Source: Chryseobacterium paludis (GTDB lineage Bacteria; Bacteroidota; Bacteroidia; Flavobacteriales; Weeksellaceae). Taken from it: a stretch of DNA of 64,000 bases. The stretch covers positions 2,852,001 to 2,916,000 of the forward strand of contig NZ_CP099966.1 of assembly GCF_025403485.1 (NCBI RefSeq), in the 5' to 3' direction. The notes under the pieces were generated by a model, which was given only the letters and a program-made list of their open reading frames with translations, had not been told where the DNA came from and did not search any database. Within the stretch, counting starts at the first letter, position 1. The number at the start of each line of letters is the position of its first letter. Below, piece by piece: positions 25,767 through 34,992 of this stretch. A program made the position numbers and the translations under genes.

Positions 25767-25979
25767 ATGATCTTATCAAAGATATAAGGGTGGAATCCTA
25801 TCCTGAACACCAGAATAGACTCCAAAACCTGCCTATACATTTCATGATTGATTTCATCTTCTGCTTTGCATACAAATTCTAAACACCTGAAAACTAAAAG
25901 ACTAAATCCCATCATGATAAAATACGTATAGTCTACCCACAAAAAAGACTAAAAAAATGTTTTATCGTAAAGAATTTTA
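25767..25979. other. Leader region before acpP
   Basis: No reading frame is visible. The acpP promoter lies at its right end. Confidence 0.5.
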
Positions 25980-25987
25980 TATATTTG
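25980..25987 (+). promoter_or_regulatory. Putative -7 element of acpP operon
   Basis: TATATTTG lies 31 bases before the acpP ATG; an upstream TTTT stretch rather than TTTG occupies the -33 region. Confidence 0.5.
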
Positions 25988-26018
25988 CAGCATCTAACAA
26001 TTAAAAAAATAATTTACT

Positions 26019-26258
26019 ATGTCAGACATTGCATCAAGAGTAAAAGCTATCATCGCTGATAAGCTTGACGTTGAAGAAACAGAAGTAACTCCTGAAGCTA
26101 GCTTCACTAACGATTTAGGAGCTGATTCACTGGATACAGTTGAACTTATCATGGAGTTTGAAAAAGAATTTAATATTCAAATCCCTGATGATCAAGCTGA
26201 AAAAATTACTACTGTAGGTCACGCTATCGCTTATATCGAAGAAGTAGTAAATAAATAA
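26019..26258 (+). CDS. acpP: Acyl carrier protein
   Basis: A 79-residue, strongly acidic four-helix carrier. The phosphopantetheine attachment site is S37 in GADSLD, and helix II is [15 protein letters not shown]. It carries growing acyl chains in type II fatty acid synthesis. First gene of the operon with fabF 34 bases downstream, the usual arrangement. Confidence 0.97.
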   Translation: MSDIASRVKAIIADKLDVEETEVTPEASFTNDLGADSLDTVELIMEFEKEFNIQIPDDQAEKITTVGHAIAYIEEVVNK

Positions 26259-26292
26259 TATTCTTCAACAAAAGGAAAATTTAAAAAAGTTT

Positions 26293-27537
26293 ATGGAATT
26301 AAAAAGAGTAGTTGTAACCGGTTTTGGAGCAATAACACCGATTGGAAATAATGCGAAGGAATACTGGGAAAATCTTGTTAAAGGTGAGAGCGGTGCAGCT
26401 CCGATTACTCTTTTTGATGCCACAAACTTCAAAACAAAATTCGCTTGCGAGGTCAAGGGTTTTGATCCATTGCAACATTTCGATAAGAAAGAAGCAAAGA
26501 AAATGGATCGAAATACTCAATTAGGACTTGTTGCTGCAAGAGAAGCTGTAGAACATTCCAGAATTATCGAAGACTCTGTCGATAAAAACAGAGTTGGTGT
26601 AATCTGGGGTTCCGGGATCGGAGGTTTAGAAACTTTTGAAACAGAAGTTCTAGGATGGGCAAATACGGATATTCCAAGATTTAACCCATTCTTTATTCCT
26701 AAAATGATCGCGGATATTACGCCAGGACACATCTCAATCGAGTATGGTTTCCATGGTCCTAATTATACTACGGTATCTGCTTGTGCTTCTTCTGCAAATG
26801 CACTAATTGATGCTAAAATGCTTATCCAACTTGGAAAAGCTGACGTTATTGTATGTGGTGGCTCTGAAGCTGCTGTTACAGCAAGTGGTGTTGGTGGATT
26901 TAATGCTATGATGGCACTTTCTACAAGAAATGATGATCCAAAAACAGCTTCAAGACCTTTTGATAAAGACCGAGATGGTTTTGTATTGGGAGAAGGAGCG
27001 GGAACTATTATCCTTGAAGAATATGAGCATGCAGTAAAACGTGGCGCAACAATTTATGCAGAATTAAAAGGTGGAGGTCTTAGTGCAGATGCACATCATA
27101 TGACTGCACCTCATCCTGAAGGTTTGGGAGCTTATCTGGTAATGAGAAATTGTCTGGAAGATGCAGGGTTAACTGCTGATGAAGTAGATCACATCAATAT
27201 GCATGGTACATCTACTCCATTAGGAGACATTGCAGAATCTAATGCAATTTCAAAATTATTAGGCGAGCACGCTTACGACATTCAGATTAATTCTACAAAA
27301 TCAATGACAGGACATCTTTTAGGTGCTGCCGGAGTTATTGAGGCTATTGCTGCTTTGGGAACAATTATTCATGGTATTGTTCCTCCTACCATTAATCATT
27401 TTACTGATGATGAAAATATTGACAGCAGACTTAATTTTACATTTAATGACGCTGTGAAAAAAGATGTAAAAGTAGCCATGAGCAATACTTTTGGATTTGG
27501 CGGGCATAATGCCTGTGTTCTGTTTACGAAAATCTAA
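26293..27537 (+). CDS. fabF: Beta-ketoacyl-ACP synthase II
   Basis: A 414-residue condensing enzyme that elongates acyl-ACP with malonyl-ACP. Cys-His-His triad: C164 in VSACASSANA, then the histidines in NMHGTSTPLGD and NTFGFGGHNA. The length is standard for FabF. It lies between acpP and rnc (9-base gap to rnc), typical of Bacteroidota. Confidence 0.96.
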   Translation: MELKRVVVTGFGAITPIGNNAKEYWENLVKGESGAAPITLFDATNFKTKFACEVKGFDPLQHFDKKEAKKMDRNTQLGLVAAREAVEHSRIIEDSVDKNRVGVIWGSGIGGLETFETEVLGWANTDIPRFNPFFIPKMIADITPGHISIEYGFHGPNYTTVSACASSANALIDAKMLIQLGKADVIVCGGSEAAVTASGVGGFNAMMALSTRNDDPKTASRPFDKDRDGFVLGEGAGTIILEEYEHAVKRGATIYAELKGGGLSADAHHMTAPHPEGLGAYLVMRNCLEDAGLTADEVDHINMHGTSTPLGDIAESNAISKLLGEHAYDIQINSTKSMTGHLLGAAGVIEAIAALGTIIHGIVPPTINHFTDDENIDSRLNFTFNDAVKKDVKVAMSNTFGFGGHNACVLFTKI

Positions 27538-27546
27538 ATTTACTGA

Positions 27547-28308
27547 ATGGAGTTACAGAAATACTTTTCTAAATTCCTTCTCAAAAAAAGAAAAAGAAAA
27601 TTAACGGAGAGAGATTACTTTCTTAGTACCGAGCTCAGTAAAGTGCTTGGTTCTGAGATACAAAATGTTGCTCTTTACCGGGAAGCTTTTTCTTTAAAAA
27701 GTTCTTCTAAAAATCAAGACAGTAATTACGAAAGGCTTGAATTTTTAGGAGATTCTGTTTTGGGTACAATTATTTCTTGTCATTTGTTTCAGACTTATCC
27801 TCAGGCTAATGAAGGATATTTAACGCAAATGAAATCTAAGATTGTTAATAGGAAAAATCTTAATAAATTAGGAGAAGATTTAAAGCTGACGGATCTTTTA
27901 GTAAAACAAAATTCTGTAGCTTTAGGTGAAAATATCTCCGGAAATTTATTCGAGGCATTAATCGGTGCTGTTTATTTAGACTTCCAATATGACACTTGTA
28001 AAAAGATTATTTTGGAACGACTACTAACGCCATCCGAGATCAATAAGCTCGAAAATAAAATTGTGAGCTATAAAGGCCTTCTCCTGGAATGGAGTCAAAA
28101 GAAAAAAGTACATATAAAATATGAGACCTGTGAGGAAATTCAGGTCAATAAAGCAATTGTGTTTCGTTGCCATGTTTGGCTAGGCGATGAGAAGATTGCC
28201 AATGCTACGGAAACTTCCAAAAAGAAGGCAGAAGAAAAAGCTGCACAAAGGGCATTTTATATTTTAAACAAAAAAGAAAACATACTTGGAAATTCAAAAA
28301 CTTTATGA
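27547..28308 (+). CDS. rnc: Ribonuclease III
   Basis: A 253-residue double-strand-specific endoribonuclease for rRNA and mRNA processing. The signature NYERLEFLGDSVLGTIIS holds the catalytic Glu/Asp, and the second acidic site is in NLFEALIGAVYLD. A C-terminal dsRBD occupies about 175-245 (KGLLLEWSQKKK to KKAEEKAAQRAFYIL). Its end overlaps the next gene by 23 bases in another frame. Confidence 0.95.
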   Translation: MELQKYFSKFLLKKRKRKLTERDYFLSTELSKVLGSEIQNVALYREAFSLKSSSKNQDSNYERLEFLGDSVLGTIISCHLFQTYPQANEGYLTQMKSKIVNRKNLNKLGEDLKLTDLLVKQNSVALGENISGNLFEALIGAVYLDFQYDTCKKIILERLLTPSEINKLENKIVSYKGLLLEWSQKKKVHIKYETCEEIQVNKAIVFRCHVWLGDEKIANATETSKKKAEEKAAQRAFYILNKKENILGNSKTL

Positions 28309-28759
28309 TATAGACGATATAGAATTTGAAGATATTGCCATAGGATTGGTAAGATTAGCAAAAAATGTATTCGATCATGAGTTTTTTTTCAAAATAAATC
28401 AAAGTAATGATCTCAAATTTTCAAGGATAGACGATCTTGTCTTTCACGGATCTTATTATGATTATTATTTTTCAAGATTTGAGGCTTATCACAAGTTTAC
28501 AAAGACCTGCTTTACTTTTATTTCCAATAAATCTTCAGAAAGTAAGCAAAAGAAAATACAGACAGAGCTCTTCGCAGAAGAAGAGAATATTAAATTTTTA
28601 TTAAATAATCAGGTAGATGTAGAATATATTCTTCATAGTTCGGAACAGTTTCCTGATTTTTCCGTAATTTTGCTCCCTGAAAATCTTGTGTTTCCAATTC
28701 AAGATTATACATTAAGTTCTGATGAGGAACTTTATCAAATTATCCAGTATTATGAATAA
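28286..28759 (+). CDS. IPExxxVDY-family-like protein
   Basis: A 157-residue acidic protein of unknown function. Its position between rnc and pyk and the layout of the protein (start followed by the helix AIGLVRLAKNVFDHEFFFKIN, then a beta strand around residues 105-117) point to the Bacteroidota IPExxxVDY family. The name-giving motif itself is altered: LLNNQVDVEYIL at 105-116. The only usable start in frame is a TTG at 28286 inside rnc; no early ATG exists. The stop overlaps the pyk start by eight bases, so the genes are tightly coupled. Confidence 0.65.
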   Translation: MEIQKLYDIDDIEFEDIAIGLVRLAKNVFDHEFFFKINQSNDLKFSRIDDLVFHGSYYDYYFSRFEAYHKFTKTCFTFISNKSSESKQKKIQTELFAEEENIKFLLNNQVDVEYILHSSEQFPDFSVILLPENLVFPIQDYTLSSDEELYQIIQYYE

Positions 28760-30197
28760 GTATTTAAAGAAGACAAAAATTATCGCAACGCTTGGCCCTG
28801 CATCATCATCTAAAGAAGTCATGTTAGGACTTATGAAAGCAGGTGTAGACGTTTTTAGAATAAATTTTTCACATGCAGATTATGACTTAGTTCGATCCAA
28901 TATTGATATCATTAGAGAACTCAATAAGGAACATGGATATTCTGTAAGTATTTTAGGAGACTTACAAGGTCCTAAATTACGTGTAGGAGTTGTAAAAGAG
29001 GGATCATATCTTAATCCTGGAGACATCTTAACTTTCACTAATGAAAAAATTGAGGGTGATTCTACAAAAGTTTATATGACTTATCAGCAATTTCCTCAGG
29101 ACGTAAATGTAGGGGAAAGAATCCTTATTGATGATGGAAAATTAGTTTTAGAAGTTATAGAAACCAATGCTGTAGATACCGTAAAGGCTAAAACAATTCA
29201 AGGGGGACCTCTAAGTTCTAAGAAAGGGGTAAACTTACCTAATACCAATGTTTCACTTCCGGCTTTAACGGAAAAAGATATTCAGGATGCCAATTTCATG
29301 CTAGATATGGAGGTAGACTGGATCGCTCTTTCATTCGTTCGTCACGCACAGGATATTATCGATTTAAAGGAGCTTATTAAAAAGCACCCGAACGGTAAAT
29401 TCAAAACACCAATTATTGCTAAAATAGAAAAACCTGAAGGGGTAAAAAATATTGACGAGATCTTATTAGAGTGTGATGGATTGATGGTTGCCCGTGGAGA
29501 CCTTGGAGTAGAAGTTCCAATGGAGGAAGTTCCGGCAATACAGAAAAATCTTGTTGAAAAAGCAAGATTCTATTCCAAGCCTGTAATCATCGCTACTCAA
29601 ATGATGGAAACAATGATCAATAGCTTAACTCCTACAAGAGCTGAAGTAAATGACGTTGCAAACTCTGTATTGGATGGTGCTGACGCGGTAATGCTTTCAG
29701 GAGAAACTTCTGTAGGTAGATATCCTATCCAGGTAGTAGAAAACATGGCAAAAATCGTTCAGAATATAGAAAAGACCAACTTCTACCAGCATAAAAACGA
29801 ACCTATCGAAAAAGACTACAACTGTATTGATGAGCGATTCATTACGAACAGGGTTTGTCTTGCAGCAGTTAGAATTGCAAAAACGACTAATGTTACTGCA
29901 ATTGTTACTTTAACGCATTCAGGTTATACAGCTTTCCAACTTTCGGCACACAGACCAAACTCTCACATCATTGTTTACAGTGGTAATAAAAGAGTTATTA
30001 ATATGCTGAATCTTCTTTGGGGTGTTCATGCGTATTATTATGACATGAATAAATCAACAGATGAAACGATTATCCAGGTGAATATGCTGACGCATAATTA
30101 TGGATATATTGAAAGTGGAGATTTTGTTATCAACATCAATGCAACTCCATCATATGAAGGAGGGAAGACGAATACACTGAGATTAACAACGGTTTAA
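28752..30197 (+). CDS. pyk: Pyruvate kinase
   Basis: A 481-residue glycolytic enzyme that makes pyruvate and ATP from phosphoenolpyruvate and ADP. Start chosen at ATG 28752 (MNKYLKKTKIIATLGPASSS), ten codons inside the longest frame, since the family begins there. Catalytic-loop sequences PIIAKIEKPEGVKNIDEIL and GDLGVEVPMEEVPAIQK, and MLSGETSVGRYP in the barrel, are intact. The C-terminal allosteric domain is about 355-481. It ends the operon; a terminator follows. Confidence 0.95.
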   Translation: MNKYLKKTKIIATLGPASSSKEVMLGLMKAGVDVFRINFSHADYDLVRSNIDIIRELNKEHGYSVSILGDLQGPKLRVGVVKEGSYLNPGDILTFTNEKIEGDSTKVYMTYQQFPQDVNVGERILIDDGKLVLEVIETNAVDTVKAKTIQGGPLSSKKGVNLPNTNVSLPALTEKDIQDANFMLDMEVDWIALSFVRHAQDIIDLKELIKKHPNGKFKTPIIAKIEKPEGVKNIDEILLECDGLMVARGDLGVEVPMEEVPAIQKNLVEKARFYSKPVIIATQMMETMINSLTPTRAEVNDVANSVLDGADAVMLSGETSVGRYPIQVVENMAKIVQNIEKTNFYQHKNEPIEKDYNCIDERFITNRVCLAAVRIAKTTNVTAIVTLTHSGYTAFQLSAHRPNSHIIVYSGNKRVINMLNLLWGVHAYYYDMNKSTDETIIQVNMLTHNYGYIESGDFVININATPSYEGGKTNTLRLTTV

Positions 30198-30245
30198 AAT
30201 CGAAAAAGCAGAAATGCAAATTTGCTTTTCAATATAAAATAAAAA

Positions 30246-30273
30246 ACTCTCGATAATTTCGAGAGTTTTTTTA
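30246..30273. terminator. Bidirectional terminator
   Basis: ACTCTCGA / TCGAGAGT stem with A- and T-runs on either side, between convergent pyk and aldehyde dehydrogenase genes. Confidence 0.85.
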
Positions 30274-30295
30274 TGCTGTTAGTTTAAGATTAAAA

Positions 30296-31588
30296 CTAAT
30301 TTCCTACAATAGTCTTAGGTGTTACAAATTCTTTCAGGGCAATTAAAGAAAGTTCAGTTCCATATCCTGATGCCTTGGTTCCACCAAAAGGAAAACGTGG
30401 ATCAGAGCTTGTCATTCTATTGATATTGACCGTTCCGGATTCTAAATTTTCAATAAAAAACATCTGGCGATCATTATTCTTTGTCCAAACAGAATTAGAA
30501 AGTCCAAAAGGAATATCATTAGCCATTTGTAGGGCTTCAGTATCATTTTTAGCAACCATTACCATTCCCAATGGCCCAAATAGCTCTTCCTGTAAAATAG
30601 GATTTCCTTCTTTTACTCTGATTAATCCAGGATTAAATTCATGATCAGAAATTCTTTCAAGAGGGATAATAATTTCAGCTCCGTTTTCTAAAGCTTTATT
30701 AAACTGCTTTTCCAGATCATCAGCAAGATCAGGTCTTGCCATACCACTGATCTTGGTTTCTTTATCCATTGGATCAGCTGGAATAAATTTCTTATATGCT
30801 TCAATGAATTTTGGCATAAACTCATCTTCAATCTTTTCATCAATAATAAATCTTTTTGCCGCAACACAGGTCTGTCCACAATTTTGAAGTCTTGCCTGGG
30901 CACCCACTTGTGCAGCCTTATCCAGATCAGCATCATCCAGAACAATAAAAGCATCACTACCTCCTAATTCGAGCACAGATTTTTTGATATTCAGTCCTGC
31001 TATTGAGGCTACTTCTCCCCCTGCTCTTCCACTACCTGTTAAGCTTACTCCTTTTACAGCATCGTGCTCCAGAATTTCTTTTACTTCTTTATGACCTACC
31101 TCCAGATTTTGAAAAATACCTTCCGGAAAACCTGCTTCCAAAAAGACCTGTTCAATGGCATTGCCACTTCCAAAACAAATAGAAGCATGTTTTAATACAA
31201 CAGTATTTCCAGATAAAATAGCTGGAGTAGCAAATCTTAGTACCTGCCAAAAGGGGAAATTCCATGGCATTACACCTAAAATAACTCCTTTCGGAATATA
31301 ATGTACTTCAGAAAATTTATATTCAGATTCTATTTTCTCAGGTTTTAGGATATTTTCGGCATCAGCATAATAATTCATCATTAAAGCAGATTTTTCAACC
31401 TCAGCGATTGATTGTGAAATTGGTTTATTCATTTCTCTGGTAATGATTTCTCCAAATTTCTCTGAATTTGCCTTTAGCACTTCTGCAGCTTTTGCAAGTA
31501 ATTTTTGTCTTTCTTCAAAGGGTACTTTTTTCCATTCTGAAAAAGCCTTATCTGCCTTAATAAGTTTATTTTCAATTGATTGTTCCAT
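30296..31588 (-). CDS. NAD(P)-dependent aldehyde dehydrogenase (succinate-semialdehyde type)
   Basis: A 430-residue aldehyde dehydrogenase: PWNFP with N110, LELGGSDAF with E207, and GQTCVAAKR with the nucleophile C241. Overall similarity is to the succinate-semialdehyde dehydrogenase YneI/Sad branch. The N-terminus begins about 25 residues later than usual, lacking the INPATGE-like first strand. In-frame stops lie within 24 bases upstream, so a longer start is not available. The exact aldehyde is not provable; a single gene, with its terminator shared with pyk. Confidence 0.82.
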   Translation of the reverse strand: MEQSIENKLIKADKAFSEWKKVPFEERQKLLAKAAEVLKANSEKFGEIITREMNKPISQSIAEVEKSALMMNYYADAENILKPEKIESEYKFSEVHYIPKGVILGVMPWNFPFWQVLRFATPAILSGNTVVLKHASICFGSGNAIEQVFLEAGFPEGIFQNLEVGHKEVKEILEHDAVKGVSLTGSGRAGGEVASIAGLNIKKSVLELGGSDAFIVLDDADLDKAAQVGAQARLQNCGQTCVAAKRFIIDEKIEDEFMPKFIEAYKKFIPADPMDKETKISGMARPDLADDLEKQFNKALENGAEIIIPLERISDHEFNPGLIRVKEGNPILQEELFGPLGMVMVAKNDTEALQMANDIPFGLSNSVWTKNNDRQMFFIENLESGTVNINRMTSSDPRFPFGGTKASGYGTELSLIALKEFVTPKTIVGN

Positions 31589-31723
31589 AATGTAATTTTT
31601 GTTTCAAATTCAAAATAATGAATTAGAATGCTTTATTGGTAAAGCATGGATGAAAGCAACAAATTTTGTTCCTTTAGGTTAAATAAAATAATGATTTTCT
31701 CTATTAAAAGAATATATTTTTTG

Positions 31724-32650
31724 TTATATCATAAACCACTCGTTGATCAGGCTGGCTGCTAACCTCGCTGTCCTATCCTGAATATCATACGAAGGGTTAA
31801 CTTCTGCCACATCTAATGCAACAAGTTTCTCATTCTTTAAAATATGTTTATAAAAATGCATAAAAGCCGAATCTGCAAAAATACCATTATATGCTGAAGC
31901 CGAAACTCCAGGAGCAACAGATGCATTAAATACATCCATACAAATGGTAAGGTAAGCTACATCAACTCCATCCAATAGATCATTTATACGCTGGTATATG
32001 GATGGAAGATTTTCAAAGAACAATTCATCAGCAAGGATATATTTCATCCCATATTGATGGGCAGTATCAAATAATTTCAGGGTATTGGAATTCCTTTGTA
32101 TTCCTATATGCAATGAATTGATATCTCCCTCTTGTGCAATCTGCCAGAATCCCGTTCCGGAACTCGCTCCTACACCGTCTTCGGGCTGTCGATTATCAAA
32201 ATGGGCGTCAATATTAATAATTCCTATTTTCTTCTCAGGAAAGGCTGTCTTTACACCCAAATAATGGGCATATGTCAACTCATGACCACCGCCTATAACA
32301 AGTGATTTCCCACCTTTCAACAGAACTTTTGAAACATTTTTCGCAAGGCTGTTCTGGGTCTTTTCAAGATTCGCATCATCACATGTAATATTTCCAAAGT
32401 CTAATAATGAGAAATCAGGAAGGATAACCGGAAAATTAGACATGTTCTTTCTTATCACATCCGGAGCATCCTTAGCTCCTAATCTTCCTTTGTTCCTTCT
32501 TACGCCTTCTTCAACAGCAAAACCATGTAAAACGAAATCATTAGTAGAAATAGTATCGTAATCTCTCGCTATTTTTACCCTCTGAAAAATTCTATGGTAT
32601 AGAAGTTCATCTCCATCCCTCCTACCTTGCCAAATATTTTGTGATATCAT
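31724..32650 (-). CDS. hutG: Formimidoylglutamase-like arginase-family hydrolase
   Basis: A 308-residue ureohydrolase-fold protein. Metal-site motifs seen are GGGHELTYAHYLG, NIDAHFDNR, and TICMDVFNASVAPGVSA. In the last motif the usual S-x-D-x-D-x-x-D-P has Cys in place of the first Asp, and Asn-Ala in place of the final Asp-Pro. With hutI 2.3 kb away, formimidoylglutamate hydrolysis (histidine degradation) is the likeliest role; agmatinase or arginase activity is less likely. Minus strand, 117 bases downstream of the BCCT transporter stop. Confidence 0.75.
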   Translation of the reverse strand: MISQNIWQGRRDGDELLYHRIFQRVKIARDYDTISTNDFVLHGFAVEEGVRRNKGRLGAKDAPDVIRKNMSNFPVILPDFSLLDFGNITCDDANLEKTQNSLAKNVSKVLLKGGKSLVIGGGHELTYAHYLGVKTAFPEKKIGIINIDAHFDNRQPEDGVGASSGTGFWQIAQEGDINSLHIGIQRNSNTLKLFDTAHQYGMKYILADELFFENLPSIYQRINDLLDGVDVAYLTICMDVFNASVAPGVSASAYNGIFADSAFMHFYKHILKNEKLVALDVAEVNPSYDIQDRTARLAASLINEWFMI

Positions 32651-32729
32651 TTTTTATAAATTCAATTACAGTTTATACTCAGTAAAACTAAATAATATTG
32701 TTTAAATAGTAAAACTACTTTCCTCAATT

Positions 32730-32757
32730 ATAAAAGCATTCCTCTTACAGCTTTTAT
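32730..32757 (-). terminator. Hairpin after BCCT transporter gene
   Basis: ATAAAAGC / GCTTTTAT perfect 8-bp arms with a 12-base loop, beginning 10 bases past the transporter stop. No strong T-run follows, so termination is uncertain. Confidence 0.35.
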
Positions 32758-32767
32758 CCAGTTGCCA

Positions 32768-34795
32768 TTATACTTTATTCTGATTGGCATTGCTGCTGAT
32801 AAACATTTCGTTTTTCTCTTCCGAAATAATTTCTAAAAACCGTTCGTAATGTTTAAGCACATCAGAAATTAATTCATTCTTTGTGAAGTATTGTACATCA
32901 TATCCTTCTCTTGCATCTCCAAAATATGATTTTGGATAATGGGTCGTACTATTTTCCAGATCAGGAAGGTTTTCTTCATTAATAACATATTCTGAAACCG
33001 TTTTCTTCTGATTCACTATTCCATAGATAAAGTTATTGACGACACCGTGATGAATTTCTATTTCAATTTTTGTAGGGTTTTCACCATAATTCATCTTTAC
33101 TTCAATCCCATTCTCTGCAAACTCCTGCTGCAATTCGATAAAACCTTCTTTTACTGTACTTTGAATAAAACCATCAACAGAAGAATTATCTTTAAATGAA
33201 ACAATTCTCTTTAACCTTTCTTTCCAAAATTCGCCTGACCACGGAATAGCAGAAGCAGAGAAATTCCTATCATAATATTTCTGATCGATGATCAATGCCT
33301 TCATCAAACTTACAATGAATAAAAGTACGATAATTGAAAATGGTAATGCCGTGATTAATGTCATACTCTGAAGAGCCTTCAAACCTCCGACATTTAATAA
33401 TAAAAGAGAAAGAACAGCTAACAGCAGTCCCCAGAATACCAACTGCCATTTGGGTGACTTTTCGGCATTTTTCGTTGCAATACTGTTCATTACAAATATT
33501 CCGGAATCTGCTGAAGTCACAAAAAATATAATGATTATGGCAATAACAAAAAAACTGGTAATGCTCGATAATGGCATATATTCTAAAAACCTGAACATCA
33601 ATGCATCAGGATTAGAAGCAAATTCACTTAGTTTACCATTGGCTACATTAAAATCAAACCATATCGCACTGTTACCAAAAACAGACATCCAAATAAAATT
33701 AAATAATGTCGGCAGCACCAGGACGGCAAAAATAAATTCCCGTATTGTTCTTCCTTTTGAAATTCTGGCAATGAACAAGCCTACATAAGGTGACCATGAA
33801 ATCCACCAGGCCCAATATAAAATGGTCCAGTCATAGAACCATGGCAATGTTTCTTTTTCATAAACATGGGTACTAAAAGTAAGATCGAAAAAATTATTGA
33901 TGTAATTTCCCAGTCCTTCGGTAAAGCTCCCAATTAAATAAACAGTTGGTCCTAATATTAATACAAACAATAAAAGTACAATTACACTGATCACATTTAT
34001 ATTACTCAATAGTTTCACTCCTTTATTTACTCCACTAATAGCAGAAAATACTGAAAGAGATATTAGGCAAACCACAATGATGATCTGATATATAAAATTA
34101 TTTTCAGGAATTACCCTCATTATTTGTAGTCCTGAATTGATCTGAACAACTCCAAATCCCAGTGTCGTGGTAATCCCAAAAAAGGTACAGCAAAGTGCAA
34201 AAATATCGATCACATTTCCCCACTTTCCATTTATTTTATCCTTAAGTAAAGGATAGAAACAACTTCGTAACGACAATGGTAATCTATACCTGTAGGCGAA
34301 ATAGGACAATGAAAGACCTACAATCCCATAAATAGCCCAGGCATGAATTCCCCAATGAAAAAAGGTATAAAGCTGTGCCTGTTTAGCTCTGTTTATATAA
34401 TGATTATCTCCAAAGACTTTTGAGGAATAATGCTGCATAGGTTCTGCTACACTGAAGTATATTAAACCAATCCCCATCCCCGCAGCAAATAACATTGAAA
34501 TCCAGGAAAAGAGCGAATATTCTGGTTTGCTATCATTAGCCCCTAATTTAATATTTGCATATTTACTAAACATCAGGTAGACTAAAAAAATAACAAATAT
34601 GGTTACTGACCATACGTAAATCCAGTTTAGATTCACAAAAATAAATTCTTTAATACTATTTAAAACAGTCTCAGTCGATTTTGGATAAACAGCAGAAAGA
34701 AAACAAGTCCCAATAATAAAAATTAAACTTGGAATTGTTACCCCTTTGTTGAATGTCGTTTGTATTTTTCGAAATTTCATCATATTTATTTTCAT
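32768..34795 (-). CDS. BCCT-family transporter
   Basis: A 675-residue secondary transporter for betaine, choline or carnitine-like quaternary amines. Twelve hydrophobic segments between residues 20 and 510; TM3 has GMGIG (106-110) and FSVAEPMQHY, and the substrate-site helix contains TILYWAWWISWSPYVGLFIARISKGRTIREF. GMGIG is the form seen in Na+-coupled BetP. A cytosolic C-terminal domain of about 150 residues follows, larger than in BetP and possibly regulatory. It lies between hutI and hutG, but substrate linkage to histidine breakdown is not shown. The ATG five codons in is an alternative start. Confidence 0.9.
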   Translation of the reverse strand: MKINMMKFRKIQTTFNKGVTIPSLIFIIGTCFLSAVYPKSTETVLNSIKEFIFVNLNWIYVWSVTIFVIFLVYLMFSKYANIKLGANDSKPEYSLFSWISMLFAAGMGIGLIYFSVAEPMQHYSSKVFGDNHYINRAKQAQLYTFFHWGIHAWAIYGIVGLSLSYFAYRYRLPLSLRSCFYPLLKDKINGKWGNVIDIFALCCTFFGITTTLGFGVVQINSGLQIMRVIPENNFIYQIIIVVCLISLSVFSAISGVNKGVKLLSNINVISVIVLLLFVLILGPTVYLIGSFTEGLGNYINNFFDLTFSTHVYEKETLPWFYDWTILYWAWWISWSPYVGLFIARISKGRTIREFIFAVLVLPTLFNFIWMSVFGNSAIWFDFNVANGKLSEFASNPDALMFRFLEYMPLSSITSFFVIAIIIIFFVTSADSGIFVMNSIATKNAEKSPKWQLVFWGLLLAVLSLLLLNVGGLKALQSMTLITALPFSIIVLLFIVSLMKALIIDQKYYDRNFSASAIPWSGEFWKERLKRIVSFKDNSSVDGFIQSTVKEGFIELQQEFAENGIEVKMNYGENPTKIEIEIHHGVVNNFIYGIVNQKKTVSEYVINEENLPDLENSTTHYPKSYFGDAREGYDVQYFTKNELISDVLKHYERFLEIISEEKNEMFISSNANQNKV

Positions 34796-34992
34796 ATTAA
34801 ATTACTGATACATCATTCTGGCAAAGCCGCAACAGAAGCAATCAAAAAAAATTAAGAAAAATAAGATGGTCTTTCTTTATCAATTAATTACACTTACGAA
34901 CTACAGAGATTATTTTTTCTCTCAGAAAAAACAATATTTGCATACTAAGGAAACTTATCATAAGATACTAAACGGGGCGGAAGGGGTTTAAA

